From Salinisphaera sp. G21_0 (GTDB lineage: Bacteria > Pseudomonadota > Gammaproteobacteria > Pseudomonadales > Endozoicomonadaceae), in contig NZ_JAGHQW010000008.1 of assembly GCF_017744115.1 (NCBI RefSeq), forward strand, positions 62,001-126,000: 64,000 nt of DNA. Reading direction: 5' to 3'. A model generated the notes under the pieces. The model was not told the origin of the DNA and searched no databases. It worked only from the letters and a program-made list of their open reading frames with translations. The translations under genes and the position numbers were made by a program. Positions 38,601 through 46,575 of this stretch are shown here, in pieces. Each line of letters starts with the position of its first letter. The first letter of the stretch is position 1.

Positions 38601-39632
38601 GTCATGACGTACCAAAGTACCATTACTAGACGCTGCACCACTATCTTCATGGTCTGTGCCAAAGAAGCTAGTCATATCTGAAGTTGATGCAGGTGGTTCA
38701 TTAGTATCATCTATAACAGCGGTTTCATTTGTTTCTCCGGGTAGCCCGGAAGTATTATTTATGGCAGCGGTTTCAGGAGAGTCTCCGCGTAATTCAAATG
38801 AATCTTCGGCAGTAGTTTCAGTGGTGTCTCTGGGTGGTTCAGAAGTATCTTTGGCAATAGCGTTAGTAGTTTCTTCGTACAATTCAGTAGAATCCTGGTC
38901 AACAGCTCCAGGAGTTTCTTCGTGCAATCCAGTAGAATCCTGGTCAACAGCTCCAGGAGTTTCTTCGTGCAATCCAGTAGAATCCTGGTCAACAGCTCCA
39001 GGAGTTTCTTCGTGCAATTCAGTAGAGTCCTGGTCAGCAGCTCCAGGAGCTTCTTCGTGCAATTCAGTAGAATCCTGGTCAACAGCTACAGGAGTTTCTT
39101 CGTGCAATTCAGTAGAATCCTGGTCAGCAGCTCCAGGAGCTTCTTCGTGCAATTCAGTAGAATCCTGGTCAACAGCTCCAGGAGTTTCTTCGTGCAATTC
39201 CGTAGAATCCTGGTCAACAGTTTCAGGAGTTTCTTCGTGCAATTCAGTAGAATCCTGGTCAACAGCTCCAAGAGTTTCTTCGGGTAATTGAGCAGTATCT
39301 ATGGCTACAGCAACTTCAGCTGAACCACTTACAGCAGCATCATGCCCGTTTTCTTCACTGGAGGGTGTGTCAGTGATCGTGATATCAACATGGAGCGGCC
39401 GCATGGTTCTTTGCCCGAGGCTTTGTCGATGGGGTGATGGTGAGTCTGGCGGAGGATTGCAAATGGATGTGGTTGCAGATGAGTTCCGGCACACCTGGCG
39501 ATGATCGAAGTCATCGGGAAGCTGGCGGGTGTCACCAGTGGCTGTGCCGGTAGTTGGATTCTGTGGATCAGTTGCAATAGCTGAAGAAATAGTATCTGCA
39601 ACAGCAGTAATCAGTACGCCAATATAGAACAT
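35700..39632 (-). CDS. ankyrin protein with two tandem modules (paralogue 2) and a 15-residue repeat tract
   Basis: At 1310 residues this is the longer paralogue of 31843-34800, with the same two-module plan (ALPPVTEMPISLKDFNDTYY; AIPAIMKEQLDDKTFKKKY) and the same HGGTPS block after each ankyrin set. Its N-terminus differs by a tract of about nine 15-residue repeats (EETPGAVDQDSTELH) plus three degenerate ones at residues ~115-250. Its C-terminus is a long Lys/Glu coiled-coil-like tail (KQLEELQKKELELQKK). AAAGGA eight bases upstream supports the start. It lies 357 bases downstream of the Fic-like gene on the same strand. Confidence 0.85.
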   Translation of the reverse strand: MFYIGVLITAVADTISSAIATDPQNPTTGTATGDTRQLPDDFDHRQVCRNSSATTSICNPPPDSPSPHRQSLGQRTMRPLHVDITITDTPSSEENGHDAAVSGSAEVAVAIDTAQLPEETLGAVDQDSTELHEETPETVDQDSTELHEETPGAVDQDSTELHEEAPGAADQDSTELHEETPVAVDQDSTELHEEAPGAADQDSTELHEETPGAVDQDSTGLHEETPGAVDQDSTGLHEETPGAVDQDSTELYEETTNAIAKDTSEPPRDTTETTAEDSFELRGDSPETAAINNTSGLPGETNETAVIDDTNEPPASTSDMTSFFGTDHEDSGAASSNGTLVRHDTDTATFPLTPPPSPSAPPPGYYELYPRYALYNSVDNIYPPEANEINKNPIPDDLEGACALPPVTEMPISLKDFNDTYYDALQYGDLYTIKRLRQDYPQLMIDPLTHPEEPKKSFHPLHVAATFNQIEALEFLCENPYIDINALSSFKMTALHHAINKNNVAAVKFLCQRQDINVDLENAFGSTPIILACKKNVDGQIIDELLAHNPYLGENTNSKIALSFSVENNNFETTKKLLESGAKVNTKHKDGKDSIFYISFDKASDEISKLLLRYLRDVNQPLSDCNARALHLASLKSKADIADYLVKTRNASRFVTNKYKSMPVHYAAFAGDETIFRKLIDLGCTLDEERGKIEEDFWDMEKNPKKFKEHRNMLIRQGGTPSDFFRYRGDIEQIRNHEAKYNRSKKSIKLEKENDKKKMQNMQEHLKEQEALEIKKRDQARKLERLKLQIGRFEEQNKKTTDTDAATGVTLSTPSTPEQPAPDSDLSALAYTHQSGHKAMQNEWTRYDVNDSRLPPMTPFTNMDDVPGASAIPAIMKEQLDDKTFKKKYLNAIQAGDIDTLRYLKQVRPESMIDSLKDPKDPDAYIHPLHLAALNNQWTALTFLCELDGININTRMSNGQTVLNLAVRKKKEDIILFLCRQPHINVDLSDNSTKHTPIISACELNLSDQVIEALLAHKPSLEPNNNQKTALGFSVENHNITITKKLLEAGADVGKIVEDGKNSVFYIAFQDGTEEMSKLLLSYLPDIDKAVTKNGARVLQLASLLGKKTLIKHLISDCEASRFIENNSHAMPVHYAAHHDHSEALRELLKQGCSMNEGPGKIEDDFWRKNNDGFYSFLAGNVPPTVDYESYNKPNATHLHFHGGTPSEYYGKLDINQLNNIEKQLKFDNKEEKMKDKVRMENRQKQKRKKQKQLKQEKAKETKQNKELEKLNKQLEELQKKELELQKKVQNQNEPKKLKKPKIFGAIWKK
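38870..39280. repeat. 45-bp in-frame tandem repeat
   Basis: About nine copies of a 45-base unit (start CCTGGTCAACAGCTCCAGGA) encode the acidic EETPGAVDQDSTELH repeats. Since 45 is a multiple of three, both strands keep several open frames across the array. Copy number is likely to vary between strains. Confidence 0.9.
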
Positions 39633-39654
39633 TTATCAGGTCCTTTTTTTACCT

Positions 39655-39870
39655 AAGTATTTTCAAAGCCTGTTGAGGTTTCGCTGTTGGCCTTTGAGCT
39701 TCCTGATAATAAATTACTACGGTACTACTTTTGCTATAAGCCGTAAGAGAACCTGAAATGCCGGGCAATAACTGAAACTTTAACGAGCTTTAATAATTTT
39801 GCCTTTATTCAGACCGTAAAATTGATCAATAGTTCCAATACTGCCGTTCTTTTTTAATCATTCAGCAAGC
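39655..39870. repeat. duplicated upstream region of ankyrin paralogue 2
   Basis: This is the counterpart of 34815-35040 and part of the same duplication. The rest of the 39633-39989 gap shows nothing else. Confidence 0.75.
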
Positions 39871-39989
39871 CCAGGAGTTTTTTGTCTGTACTATAGTTTT
39901 ATCTTTTTCCCGGGGGAAAGCTGGTCATTGTGATTGTTCCGGATGAGCTGATTGATTCAGTGGTGCAATAAGTAGTTAACCAAGTGAAA

Positions 39990-41447
39990 TCATGATTTTT
40001 TCCGGCTGCGTAAAGGTGTCTTCAGTGGTCTTGTACCGGTTTGTGTGGTGGCTCTGTATGGAGCCAGTACCTCAATGAGCTCTTTGGTAAGATGCTTCAT
40101 TTGGGTCTTGTGATGATCGTTAAAATTCAATACATCCGGGATCAGGTATTTTTCGTAATTTTGAGATGGGCGGATAAGGCAAAACGAATTTTTCAGGTAT
40201 TGTTTTGTGTATCGATGGATAATTGCCTCTGTTTCTGATAACTGATCTTTTTTATTCATCAGTTCAAGTGAATTTTTTAAGCCAATGCCTATGATTCGTT
40301 TACAAAGAGAAGTATGAACCAGGTCAACTGAGTTTGGATCCATCAATACCGGCGGAGGGAAACCAAATTTCATAAAAATATATTGCATTAACATATAATT
40401 TGTTCTGCAGGTGCCATCCATAGGAATGTGTAGCTGCTCAAGTCTGGGCCAGTATGTGGCAAGTGTGCTAATCAGTTTTACCAGCAGTTTAGGCGTGCTG
40501 ATTTTTTTGTGCTGAAGTGATTCCAGTTGTGTATTCAGTGGCGTGATTATTTCTTTCTCAAGGAGGGTCATGAGTTGGTATTTGAACAAAATTTTATCCA
40601 TTCCGTTTGTATCTGATATTGGACCATTAGGCCCTAATGCCCTGAAAGAAATGGTGATACCTTTGAGGTCGGTATAATTTGCAATCAGTTTGCTATCAGG
40701 AATTATGCGGCCATTCGAAGAAGTGGCAATGGTCGCACCATGGGTGCCACGGCAAAGTTCATAGCTTTCTTCCAGTCGTTGTTTGTATAACAGTGCCTGG
40801 ATGAAGCCTTTTTGGGTATGTTCACTGGAGGGGTACCCCACGTGCCTTTTTCGTACGGTTCCGGGGATATGGCTGTCAAGCATATTTTGCACGCCCTCGG
40901 TCAGTAGGGCGTTGATCTGCATATAGCGTTGTCGGGAAATCAGGGGGGCATCTGCAGCGTCATGCTGGATCCACTCTAACACCTGGCTCATGCAGCGGCA
41001 CCAGGCCGCTGTGCATCCTGGCTCTGCATCTTCATATTTCTGTGGTGAACGACTTGAAATAATGTCATCCGGGTCGGCAAATAACAGGAAAAGATGTTCT
41101 TCGGGAAAGCGCAGAAGAAAGTCAGGCCCCTCAGGTAGTGTTGCCATATCCTGAGTTGCCGTTGACGTGAGTGGTGAGTGGGTCGTGGCGGTATTAGTCG
41201 AGACGTGCCTATGACTGATTCTGGTGGGGTTCGAATCGCCAATACCGCTGGTAACTGTTGTTCTGGTGGAGGGTAGGTCTGACTCCCGAAAGTGAGTGGC
41301 ACTGCTGTTTCTGCTATCTACAGTGTTATTCTCACTCGGTGGTGCTGTTCTTACGGCAAAGCTGGAATGGCAGGGTTGAATAATATCCGGCATAAATATG
41401 ACTGCCTTTATAACTGCTTCTCGATTTATTAAGACAGCGAAAGACAT
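39990..41447 (-). CDS. Fic-like domain protein with degenerate motif
   Basis: The first ~110 residues are Ser/Thr-rich without a signal peptide. Residues ~175-205 (INALLTEGVQNMLDSHIPG followed by TVRKRHVGY) match the first conserved Fic block, and residues 335-365 (LEQLHIPMDGTCRTNYMLMQ then YIFMKFGFPPP) match the Fic active-site loop and helix. Fic enzymes move AMP or other phosphate groups onto host proteins through HPFx(D/E)GNGR. Here His340, Asp344, Gly345 and Arg348 are kept but Asn-Gly is Thr-Cys, so activity may be altered. Met19 (41393) is an alternative start with a better upstream AAGG. It lies just past the rplS terminator. Confidence 0.6.
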   Translation of the reverse strand: MSFAVLINREAVIKAVIFMPDIIQPCHSSFAVRTAPPSENNTVDSRNSSATHFRESDLPSTRTTVTSGIGDSNPTRISHRHVSTNTATTHSPLTSTATQDMATLPEGPDFLLRFPEEHLFLLFADPDDIISSRSPQKYEDAEPGCTAAWCRCMSQVLEWIQHDAADAPLISRQRYMQINALLTEGVQNMLDSHIPGTVRKRHVGYPSSEHTQKGFIQALLYKQRLEESYELCRGTHGATIATSSNGRIIPDSKLIANYTDLKGITISFRALGPNGPISDTNGMDKILFKYQLMTLLEKEIITPLNTQLESLQHKKISTPKLLVKLISTLATYWPRLEQLHIPMDGTCRTNYMLMQYIFMKFGFPPPVLMDPNSVDLVHTSLCKRIIGIGLKNSLELMNKKDQLSETEAIIHRYTKQYLKNSFCLIRPSQNYEKYLIPDVLNFNDHHKTQMKHLTKELIEVLAPYRATTQTGTRPLKTPLRSRKKS

Positions 41448-41466
41448 GATTTGTTCAGATAAAAAA

Positions 41467-41486
41467 AAGCGGCTTTCGCCGCTTTT
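41467..41486 (-). terminator. rho-independent terminator of rplS operon
   Basis: AAGCGGC and GCCGCTT form a stem around TTTC, followed on the minus strand by a T-run (eight A on the + strand). It lies 80 bases beyond the rplS stop and ends the rpsP-rimM-trmD-rplS operon. Confidence 0.85.
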
Positions 41487-41564
41487 CCCGGATCAGGTGT
41501 TTCACCCATCCGCTCTTCTGAGAAACTCGTGTAAAAATCAGTTGCCGGAAAATTAAACTGAATC

Positions 41565-41918
41565 TTAGTTGAGCTTTTCCTTGATACGAGCAGCTTTACC
41601 GCTCAGCTCACGGAGGTAGTACAGCTTAGCCTGACGAACGTCACCACGACGCTTCACAGTCACAGAAGCGATCAGTGGAGAGTAAGTCTGGAAGGTACGC
41701 TCAACGCCAACACCGCTGGAGATTTTACGAACGGTGAAGGCAGAGTTCAGGCCACGGTTACGCTTACCGATGACAACACCTTCGAACGCCTGCAGACGCT
41801 CACGGTTGCCTTCTTTTACCTTAACCTGTACGACTACAGTGTCACCCTGGCTAAAAGCAGGGATCTCTTTGGTCATTTGTTCAGCTTCAAGCTGCGCAAT
41901 GATTTTGTTTTTGCTCAT
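41565..41918 (-). CDS. rplS: 50S ribosomal protein L19
   Basis: The 117-residue sequence [60 protein letters not shown] and [13 protein letters not shown] is a textbook L19, a large-subunit protein near the subunit interface. AGGAG nine bases upstream fixes the ATG at 41918; the frame runs further upstream without meaning. It is last in the rpsP-rimM-trmD-rplS operon. Confidence 0.98.
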   Translation of the reverse strand: MSKNKIIAQLEAEQMTKEIPAFSQGDTVVVQVKVKEGNRERLQAFEGVVIGKRNRGLNSAFTVRKISSGVGVERTFQTYSPLIASVTVKRRGDVRQAKLYYLRELSGKAARIKEKLN

Positions 41919-42048
41919 TGATAATTGCTCCTGGTTAGTCAATTCTGTCCCGCTCAAGCTGTGTTTCACTCAGATTGCCCTGACGCAGGGTCAAAACCAA
42001 TCCGAAACAAGCCGATAGCACAATCTGGTTGGCTTGAGAGTCTGGCTC

Positions 42049-42912
42049 TCAGGCACTGTCGTCACTTTTGGCTGAGTGTTCAGCAATAAACTCCGACAAC
42101 AACCTTTCTTCCTCGCTGGTCAGTGACCTTTGTTGCAGTAGGTTCTCCAACAGGTCAGGCCGTCTCAGCCAGGTTCTGCCCAGGGACTGTTTCAGTCGCC
42201 AGCGCTCAATCAGAGCATGGTTGCCTGATAACAGTACTTGCGGCACTTCCTGTCCTTCAAAAAGCTCAGGACGGGTGTAGTGCGGGCAGTCAAGAAGACC
42301 ATCAGCAAATGAATCTTCCTGAGCGGAATCCTTATGACCCAGGGTGCCCGGTACAAAGCGTGATACTGCATCAATCAGAGTCATGGCAGCGAGTTCGCCA
42401 CCACTTAACACGTAATCACCAATAGACCATTCTTCATCGATTTCGGTCTGGATTACCCGCTCGTCAATACCTTCATATCGCCCCGCGACCAGGATCAGTT
42501 TCTTGCTTTGGGCAAGCTCCTCTACCCCTTTCTGGTCGAGCATACGACCCTGGGGAGAGAGGTAAATCACTTTGGCCTCGGCTCCTGCAGCTTTGCGGGC
42601 TGCATGGATGGCGTCACGCAGAGGTTGAATTTTCATCAACATGCCGGGACCACCGCCATAAGGTCGGTCATCCACAGTTCGGTGCCGGTCATGGGTAAAG
42701 TCCCTGGGATTCCAGGTCTGTACCTCTATCAGCCGTTCCTTAACCGCGCGGCCGGTAATACCGTGCGCGGTTATGGCCCGGAACATCTCCGGGAAGAGGC
42801 TGACGACACCGAACCACATTCCGATGTCCATGGCGCTCTTGTCTGTGTCCTGATGAGTTTCTGCCAGTGTTTCTCCGGCTGGCTCATCAAGGGGTGAGTG
42901 TTGAGTCGTCAT
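42049..42912 (-). CDS. trmD: tRNA (guanine-37-N1)-methyltransferase TrmD
   Basis: TrmD methylates G37 of tRNAs with SAM and prevents frameshifting. The SPOUT trefoil-knot signatures are present: [47 protein letters not shown] and [13 protein letters not shown]. The protein is 287 residues, about 30 longer than usual, because of an extra N-terminal stretch ([18 protein letters not shown]); Met28 or Met32 could be the true start. It follows rimM by six bases and precedes rplS. Confidence 0.97.
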   Translation of the reverse strand: MTTQHSPLDEPAGETLAETHQDTDKSAMDIGMWFGVVSLFPEMFRAITAHGITGRAVKERLIEVQTWNPRDFTHDRHRTVDDRPYGGGPGMLMKIQPLRDAIHAARKAAGAEAKVIYLSPQGRMLDQKGVEELAQSKKLILVAGRYEGIDERVIQTEIDEEWSIGDYVLSGGELAAMTLIDAVSRFVPGTLGHKDSAQEDSFADGLLDCPHYTRPELFEGQEVPQVLLSGNHALIERWRLKQSLGRTWLRRPDLLENLLQQRSLTSEEERLLSEFIAEHSAKSDDSA

Positions 42913-42918
42913 GGCCAG

Positions 42919-43470
42919 TTAAAACTCCGGGTCCCAATCTACCCGGATAAATCCTTTCTCAGGATTGACGTCTAGCACCACCGATCCGGTAAGCCAGGGT
43001 ACCAGACGCTCTCGACGGTCAATGCTGCCTTTCGTGGGGCGAATGACCAGGACGTCGTTGGCACCTGTCTCCATCAGGTGGCTGACTTTGCCCAGCAGAA
43101 CATTGTCTCCCTCGGCGTTGCGGGAGAAAACATCCAGCGATTCCAGTTGATGCCAGTAAATCTCGTCATCTTCCGGTTCGGGCAGATCATCGGCGTTGAT
43201 GGTGATCTGGTAACCACAGTAACTGCGGGCCAGCTCACGATCGTCACAACCGACGATATGGGCAATCAGACCTTTCCCGTGTGGCCGGGCCTGATCGATT
43301 TCAACGGTTTTAACATCACCGTTGCGGTCAAGAATCCAGCGTGGGTAGTTGAGGATGTTTTCCATCGGGCTGGTGTTGGAGTGAATCTTCAGCCAGCCTT
43401 TGACCCCGAATACGGAGGAAATATGGCCTAACGCAATGCGCTTCACAGCGCCCTCTACTGCCGTTGTCAC
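42919..43470 (-). CDS. rimM: 16S rRNA-processing protein RimM
   Basis: RimM helps mature the 30S head and binds S19. The 183-residue protein shows the N-terminal RimM barrel (LGHISSVFGVKGWLKIHS) and the C-terminal PRC-barrel (IYWHQLESLDVF, METGANDVLVI, ERLVPWLTGSVVLDV). It starts with GTG, with GAGG 11 bases upstream, and lies between rpsP and trmD in the usual order. Confidence 0.96.
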   Translation of the reverse strand: MTTAVEGAVKRIALGHISSVFGVKGWLKIHSNTSPMENILNYPRWILDRNGDVKTVEIDQARPHGKGLIAHIVGCDDRELARSYCGYQITINADDLPEPEDDEIYWHQLESLDVFSRNAEGDNVLLGKVSHLMETGANDVLVIRPTKGSIDRRERLVPWLTGSVVLDVNPEKGFIRVDWDPEF

Positions 43471-43483
43471 TGGGTTATTAACC

Positions 43484-43732
43484 TCACGCAGCCTTTTTGG
43501 CTTCTTTCAGAAGCTGGGCGACGCGGTCAGATGCAGTAGCACCCTGGCCCAGCCAGAATTCTACACGCTCGTTATCAATACGCAGGCGCTCTTCCTGGCC
43601 ACGAGCACCAGGGTTGAAGAAACCTACGCGCTCAATGAAACGACCGCCGTTAGCGTTACGGCTGTCAGCCACGGTCAGGTGGTAAAATGGACGCTTTTTA
43701 GAGCCGCCACGTGCAAGACGAATGGTTACCAT
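43484..43732 (-). CDS. rpsP: 30S ribosomal protein S16
   Basis: The 82-residue sequence [32 protein letters not shown] and VEFWLGQGA is canonical S16. AGGAAACC upstream of the ATG serves as the ribosome binding site. It is first in the operon here; in most gammaproteobacteria ffh is its upstream neighbour, but a USP-like gene has been placed between them. Confidence 0.98.
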   Translation of the reverse strand: MVTIRLARGGSKKRPFYHLTVADSRNANGGRFIERVGFFNPGARGQEERLRIDNERVEFWLGQGATASDRVAQLLKEAKKAA

Positions 43733-43961
43733 GGAATAGGGTTTCCTATAGTTGTTTCCGGCAACTGGTTTTCTGTGTTCACTGGCCAGACGCGCAGGAC
43801 GTATGACTGAAACCCAGAAGAGTTGAGACAGATTTGAGCGAGGAAAGATCCTTTTTCATCATCCGTCAGCTAATCCATGATCGGCTTCAAGCCAATCATA
43901 AAGGGCGCATATTGTAGGGAAAACAAGGGAAGGAGGCAATATGCTGTGATAAGTATGTTCC

Positions 43962-46082
43962 CTATGAATCAGGCTTTTGTGTCAGAATAACCAGTGCTGT
44001 TGATTTCCCCAGATTGGCGACCCTTCGGCTTGCCGAGCAATAGGCATCGAATTGACTTTCACTGTCATTATTAGCGGCCTGTAACGTTTCTTCAGCCCCG
44101 GTCAGCGGCATTTTGACGACTAGGGGAATTGTCTCAGTGTCTTCGATGTTTCCCATGGAGTCAGCATAATGAAGGACGTTGCCTTCTTTACGCCAGCCCA
44201 CAAAATGGCCTGTTTCAATAGTGACCACGCCACCGACTTCGTAATCCTTCTTTTTTCCGTTGGCAGTGGGGATAGAGACATCTTTCCACCACTCCAGCTC
44301 GGGTCTGATCTCGGTTCCAAAGTTGGGTATGGTTACCAACAACACTTCCGGGGAGTGATGGTTATCAGGTAACAACTCTTTGAATGCACAATCATCAAGT
44401 TCCATTCCTTGCTTAGTGTTCCTGAGCCAATTATCGATCAGCTCTTGCAGGGTTGTTGCCCATCGAGAAGAGGTTGCGGTTATTCTGCCACTTTCAGGTT
44501 CATCTTTGTTAAAACCGGTTAGCTTATGATTAACGAATATCTGCTGTCCCCGGATATTGATAAATGATGAACTAACGGTACGAGGAAAGAGGCCATAGCG
44601 ATAGTGATATTCAACCTCGGCATCCATCACCCTCAATTTATTCACCGGGTCACCAAAATATTCAAATTTTCTACCGGACAGATTGCCTGTGCTGCTTTCA
44701 TGTTTTTCCGTGCATATTATGGCAAGTTCCTCACCCCGTACGTATTCGTCAACAGTCCAAACAAATTTTGGCGGGTTGGAGGGGGGAGGTCCTTTTCGTT
44801 GTTCTTTATTTTTCACTACTTTGGTCAGGCCCTCTGGTATCGCAATTGAGGGAATTCTATCATCCCTGAGACTGCTGACTGGTTCCTGTGTGTCATTGAT
44901 AGTGACGAAGCCATCCCCGGCTGTAATCGATACTATTTTGTGCTTCAAAGAGGACTGTGTATATTTAAGGATACCGAAATTTTCGGATGGGACTTTTCCA
45001 GCGTCCGGATAGTCATAGATGCGTTCGAGGATTGCGGGGATAATATCCGATATTGAAAGGGGTTCGCTGAGTGTTCCATTGTTGAGTTTGAAAAGTGTTC
45101 TTATGCGGTCCAGACCCTCATCGGCAATGTAGCCATTCGTATTTTCATCAAAGTGAAAATGTCTGCATATCGGTAAAAATTCATCCAGAGTATTGGCATC
45201 TTGCATTTTGCCTTTCGATTTTAGTTTACGGGCTCTGTCATCAATCTCGTCAATCAATGTATTCAATGCTCCGTTGTTTGATAGAGCCATAAAAAAGGCA
45301 GCCAGTGCACAGTTGTTGTTTTTTGCCTGGATGCCTGAATACATGGTTAATGAAACATTGCCGAATGAGTGTATTAGCTGTGGCGTCGGAGAAGGGCAGG
45401 CCGCGCTGGTTGCGTTCTCCAATGGCTCCTTAACTACTTGCCCCTCCCGTGTGGTCATATCTCCCTGGATAGGTTTTTGCTCTTGAGGGATACATTTTCG
45501 CTGTTTCGGAGCAGGTTTTTGCGTTTGCGGAAGAGATTTTGAGCCAATGGATTTTCGAGGTTTTGGAACAGGTGTTTGTTTTCGTGGATCAGACTTTTGC
45601 TCTTGCGGATCATTATTTGGCTTATTCAGATCAGGCTTTTGCTCTTGCGGACCATCATTTGGCTTCTTCAGATCAGGCTTTTGCTTTTTAGGGATAGTTC
45701 CCAAGTAATGCATCAGTAAGTTGTAGTGGGCAAGATACAAGCTACTATCGGTTGATGGAGTGGGGCTCTCCGGAGGAGATAATGTGGGGGTGTCTTGACA
45801 GGGGCTAGCTGATGCATCTTCCGATCCGGTATCAGTCTTTGGCGCAGTGGCGGCGTTTGTTGTGGGCTGATGAACGGGAATTTCGATCGTTCGATCTTGA
45901 ATCGGAATGTCACCGACATTACTCTCGCCGGTGCAGTTGGCACCATCTCCTGTCAAGCCGAATGAACCCAGGCAAACACTGTTGCTGCGAGGACGACCAG
46001 GAGATAAGTCTTGATGCCGCGGGTCAGGTTGGCTTCCTGGCAAGCTTGAATAATCATGATTGGACCGGGTAATCTTATCCAC
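43962..46082 (-). CDS. USP-like cysteine protease (predicted deubiquitinase effector)
   Basis: Residues 235-700 of this 706-residue protein look like a diverged ubiquitin-specific protease. The Cys box GIQAKNNNCALAAFFMAL (250-267, Cys258) parallels the USP motif G-L-x-N-x-G-N-x-C, and the His box near the end, VVTIETGHFVGWRKEG then NVLHYADSMGNI (His626, Asp641), parallels the USP GHY...W...D region. The first ~235 residues are Pro/Lys-rich with two copies of a 16-residue repeat (QKPDLKKPNDGPQEQ type) and a PVPKPRK motif of the PxxxPR kind seen in SH3 ligands. No signal peptide is present. Removal of host ubiquitin is the expected role, inferred from motifs. The gene sits between ffh and rpsP. 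Confidence 0.7.
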   Translation of the reverse strand: MDKITRSNHDYSSLPGSQPDPRHQDLSPGRPRSNSVCLGSFGLTGDGANCTGESNVGDIPIQDRTIEIPVHQPTTNAATAPKTDTGSEDASASPCQDTPTLSPPESPTPSTDSSLYLAHYNLLMHYLGTIPKKQKPDLKKPNDGPQEQKPDLNKPNNDPQEQKSDPRKQTPVPKPRKSIGSKSLPQTQKPAPKQRKCIPQEQKPIQGDMTTREGQVVKEPLENATSAACPSPTPQLIHSFGNVSLTMYSGIQAKNNNCALAAFFMALSNNGALNTLIDEIDDRARKLKSKGKMQDANTLDEFLPICRHFHFDENTNGYIADEGLDRIRTLFKLNNGTLSEPLSISDIIPAILERIYDYPDAGKVPSENFGILKYTQSSLKHKIVSITAGDGFVTINDTQEPVSSLRDDRIPSIAIPEGLTKVVKNKEQRKGPPPSNPPKFVWTVDEYVRGEELAIICTEKHESSTGNLSGRKFEYFGDPVNKLRVMDAEVEYHYRYGLFPRTVSSSFINIRGQQIFVNHKLTGFNKDEPESGRITATSSRWATTLQELIDNWLRNTKQGMELDDCAFKELLPDNHHSPEVLLVTIPNFGTEIRPELEWWKDVSIPTANGKKKDYEVGGVVTIETGHFVGWRKEGNVLHYADSMGNIEDTETIPLVVKMPLTGAEETLQAANNDSESQFDAYCSASRRVANLGKSTALVILTQKPDS

Positions 46083-46255
46083 TTCGAATACTCCATTATG
46101 CTGATGGTCAAAATTTAATTTGTTATAAGGTCATTGCTCGTTTTGGTTTATTAAAATAAATGCCTTATTCATTTGCCCGGATTTGGGTCTCTGAACCAAT
46201 GGCACTGACTTAAGGGTGAAAGCCTTGTCATACGTGGGCTTTAAGGCACCCGGCG

Positions 46256-46324
46256 ATTGGAACCAACACACAAAGGAAAAGAAAATCTGTTCTTAGTGCT
46301 CTTTGTGTGCTTTGTGGTTCCAAT
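46256..46324. repeat. ATTGGAACCA inverted repeat
   Basis: ATTGGAACCAACACACAAAG pairs imperfectly with CTTTGTGTGCTTTGTGGTTC plus CAAT across a 25-base loop. A single arm (TTGGAACCACAAA) occurs near 62327. Such words are common in bacterial intergenic repeats. Confidence 0.55.
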
Positions 46325-46535
46325 TCAAATCTCTAAACCCGTATCAATCCCCATGTTTGCGGGGCTTTTCTGAACAGGAGCAGTGATTAAAAACAGAGGT
46401 CCCTTACCTGACCTGATTTCTAATTACGCAGAAACTTAGACAGCAAAAATTCGTAAATGTTCGGAATGTGGATTTTATTTATTATTCGGGATTGAAATAA
46501 ATTATCGATTTCAATGAAAATTGTTATTAAATTCA

Positions 46536-46566
46536 AATGGCCAGCCCTGTTTTGGGGCTGGCCATT
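46536..46566 (-). terminator. terminator of ffh
   Basis: AATGGCCAGCCC pairs with GGGCTGGCCATT around TGTTTTG, ten bases beyond the ffh stop. It is a strong perfect stem and separates ffh from the inserted USP-like gene downstream. Confidence 0.85.
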
Positions 46567-46575
46567 AATGGGTTG

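Larger units (their letters stand above)
46083..46575. other. intergenic region upstream of the USP-like gene
   Basis: No gene is seen. It holds the inverted repeat at 46256-46324, a CCCC...GGGG hairpin near 46352, and the strong terminator of ffh. The AT-rich part next to 46083 may be the promoter of the USP-like gene. Confidence 0.6.

Noticed and set aside
38656-39291. Several open frames on both strands over the 45-bp repeats
   Set aside because: A repeat length divisible by three keeps non-coding frames open; the minus-strand ankyrin frame is the real one.
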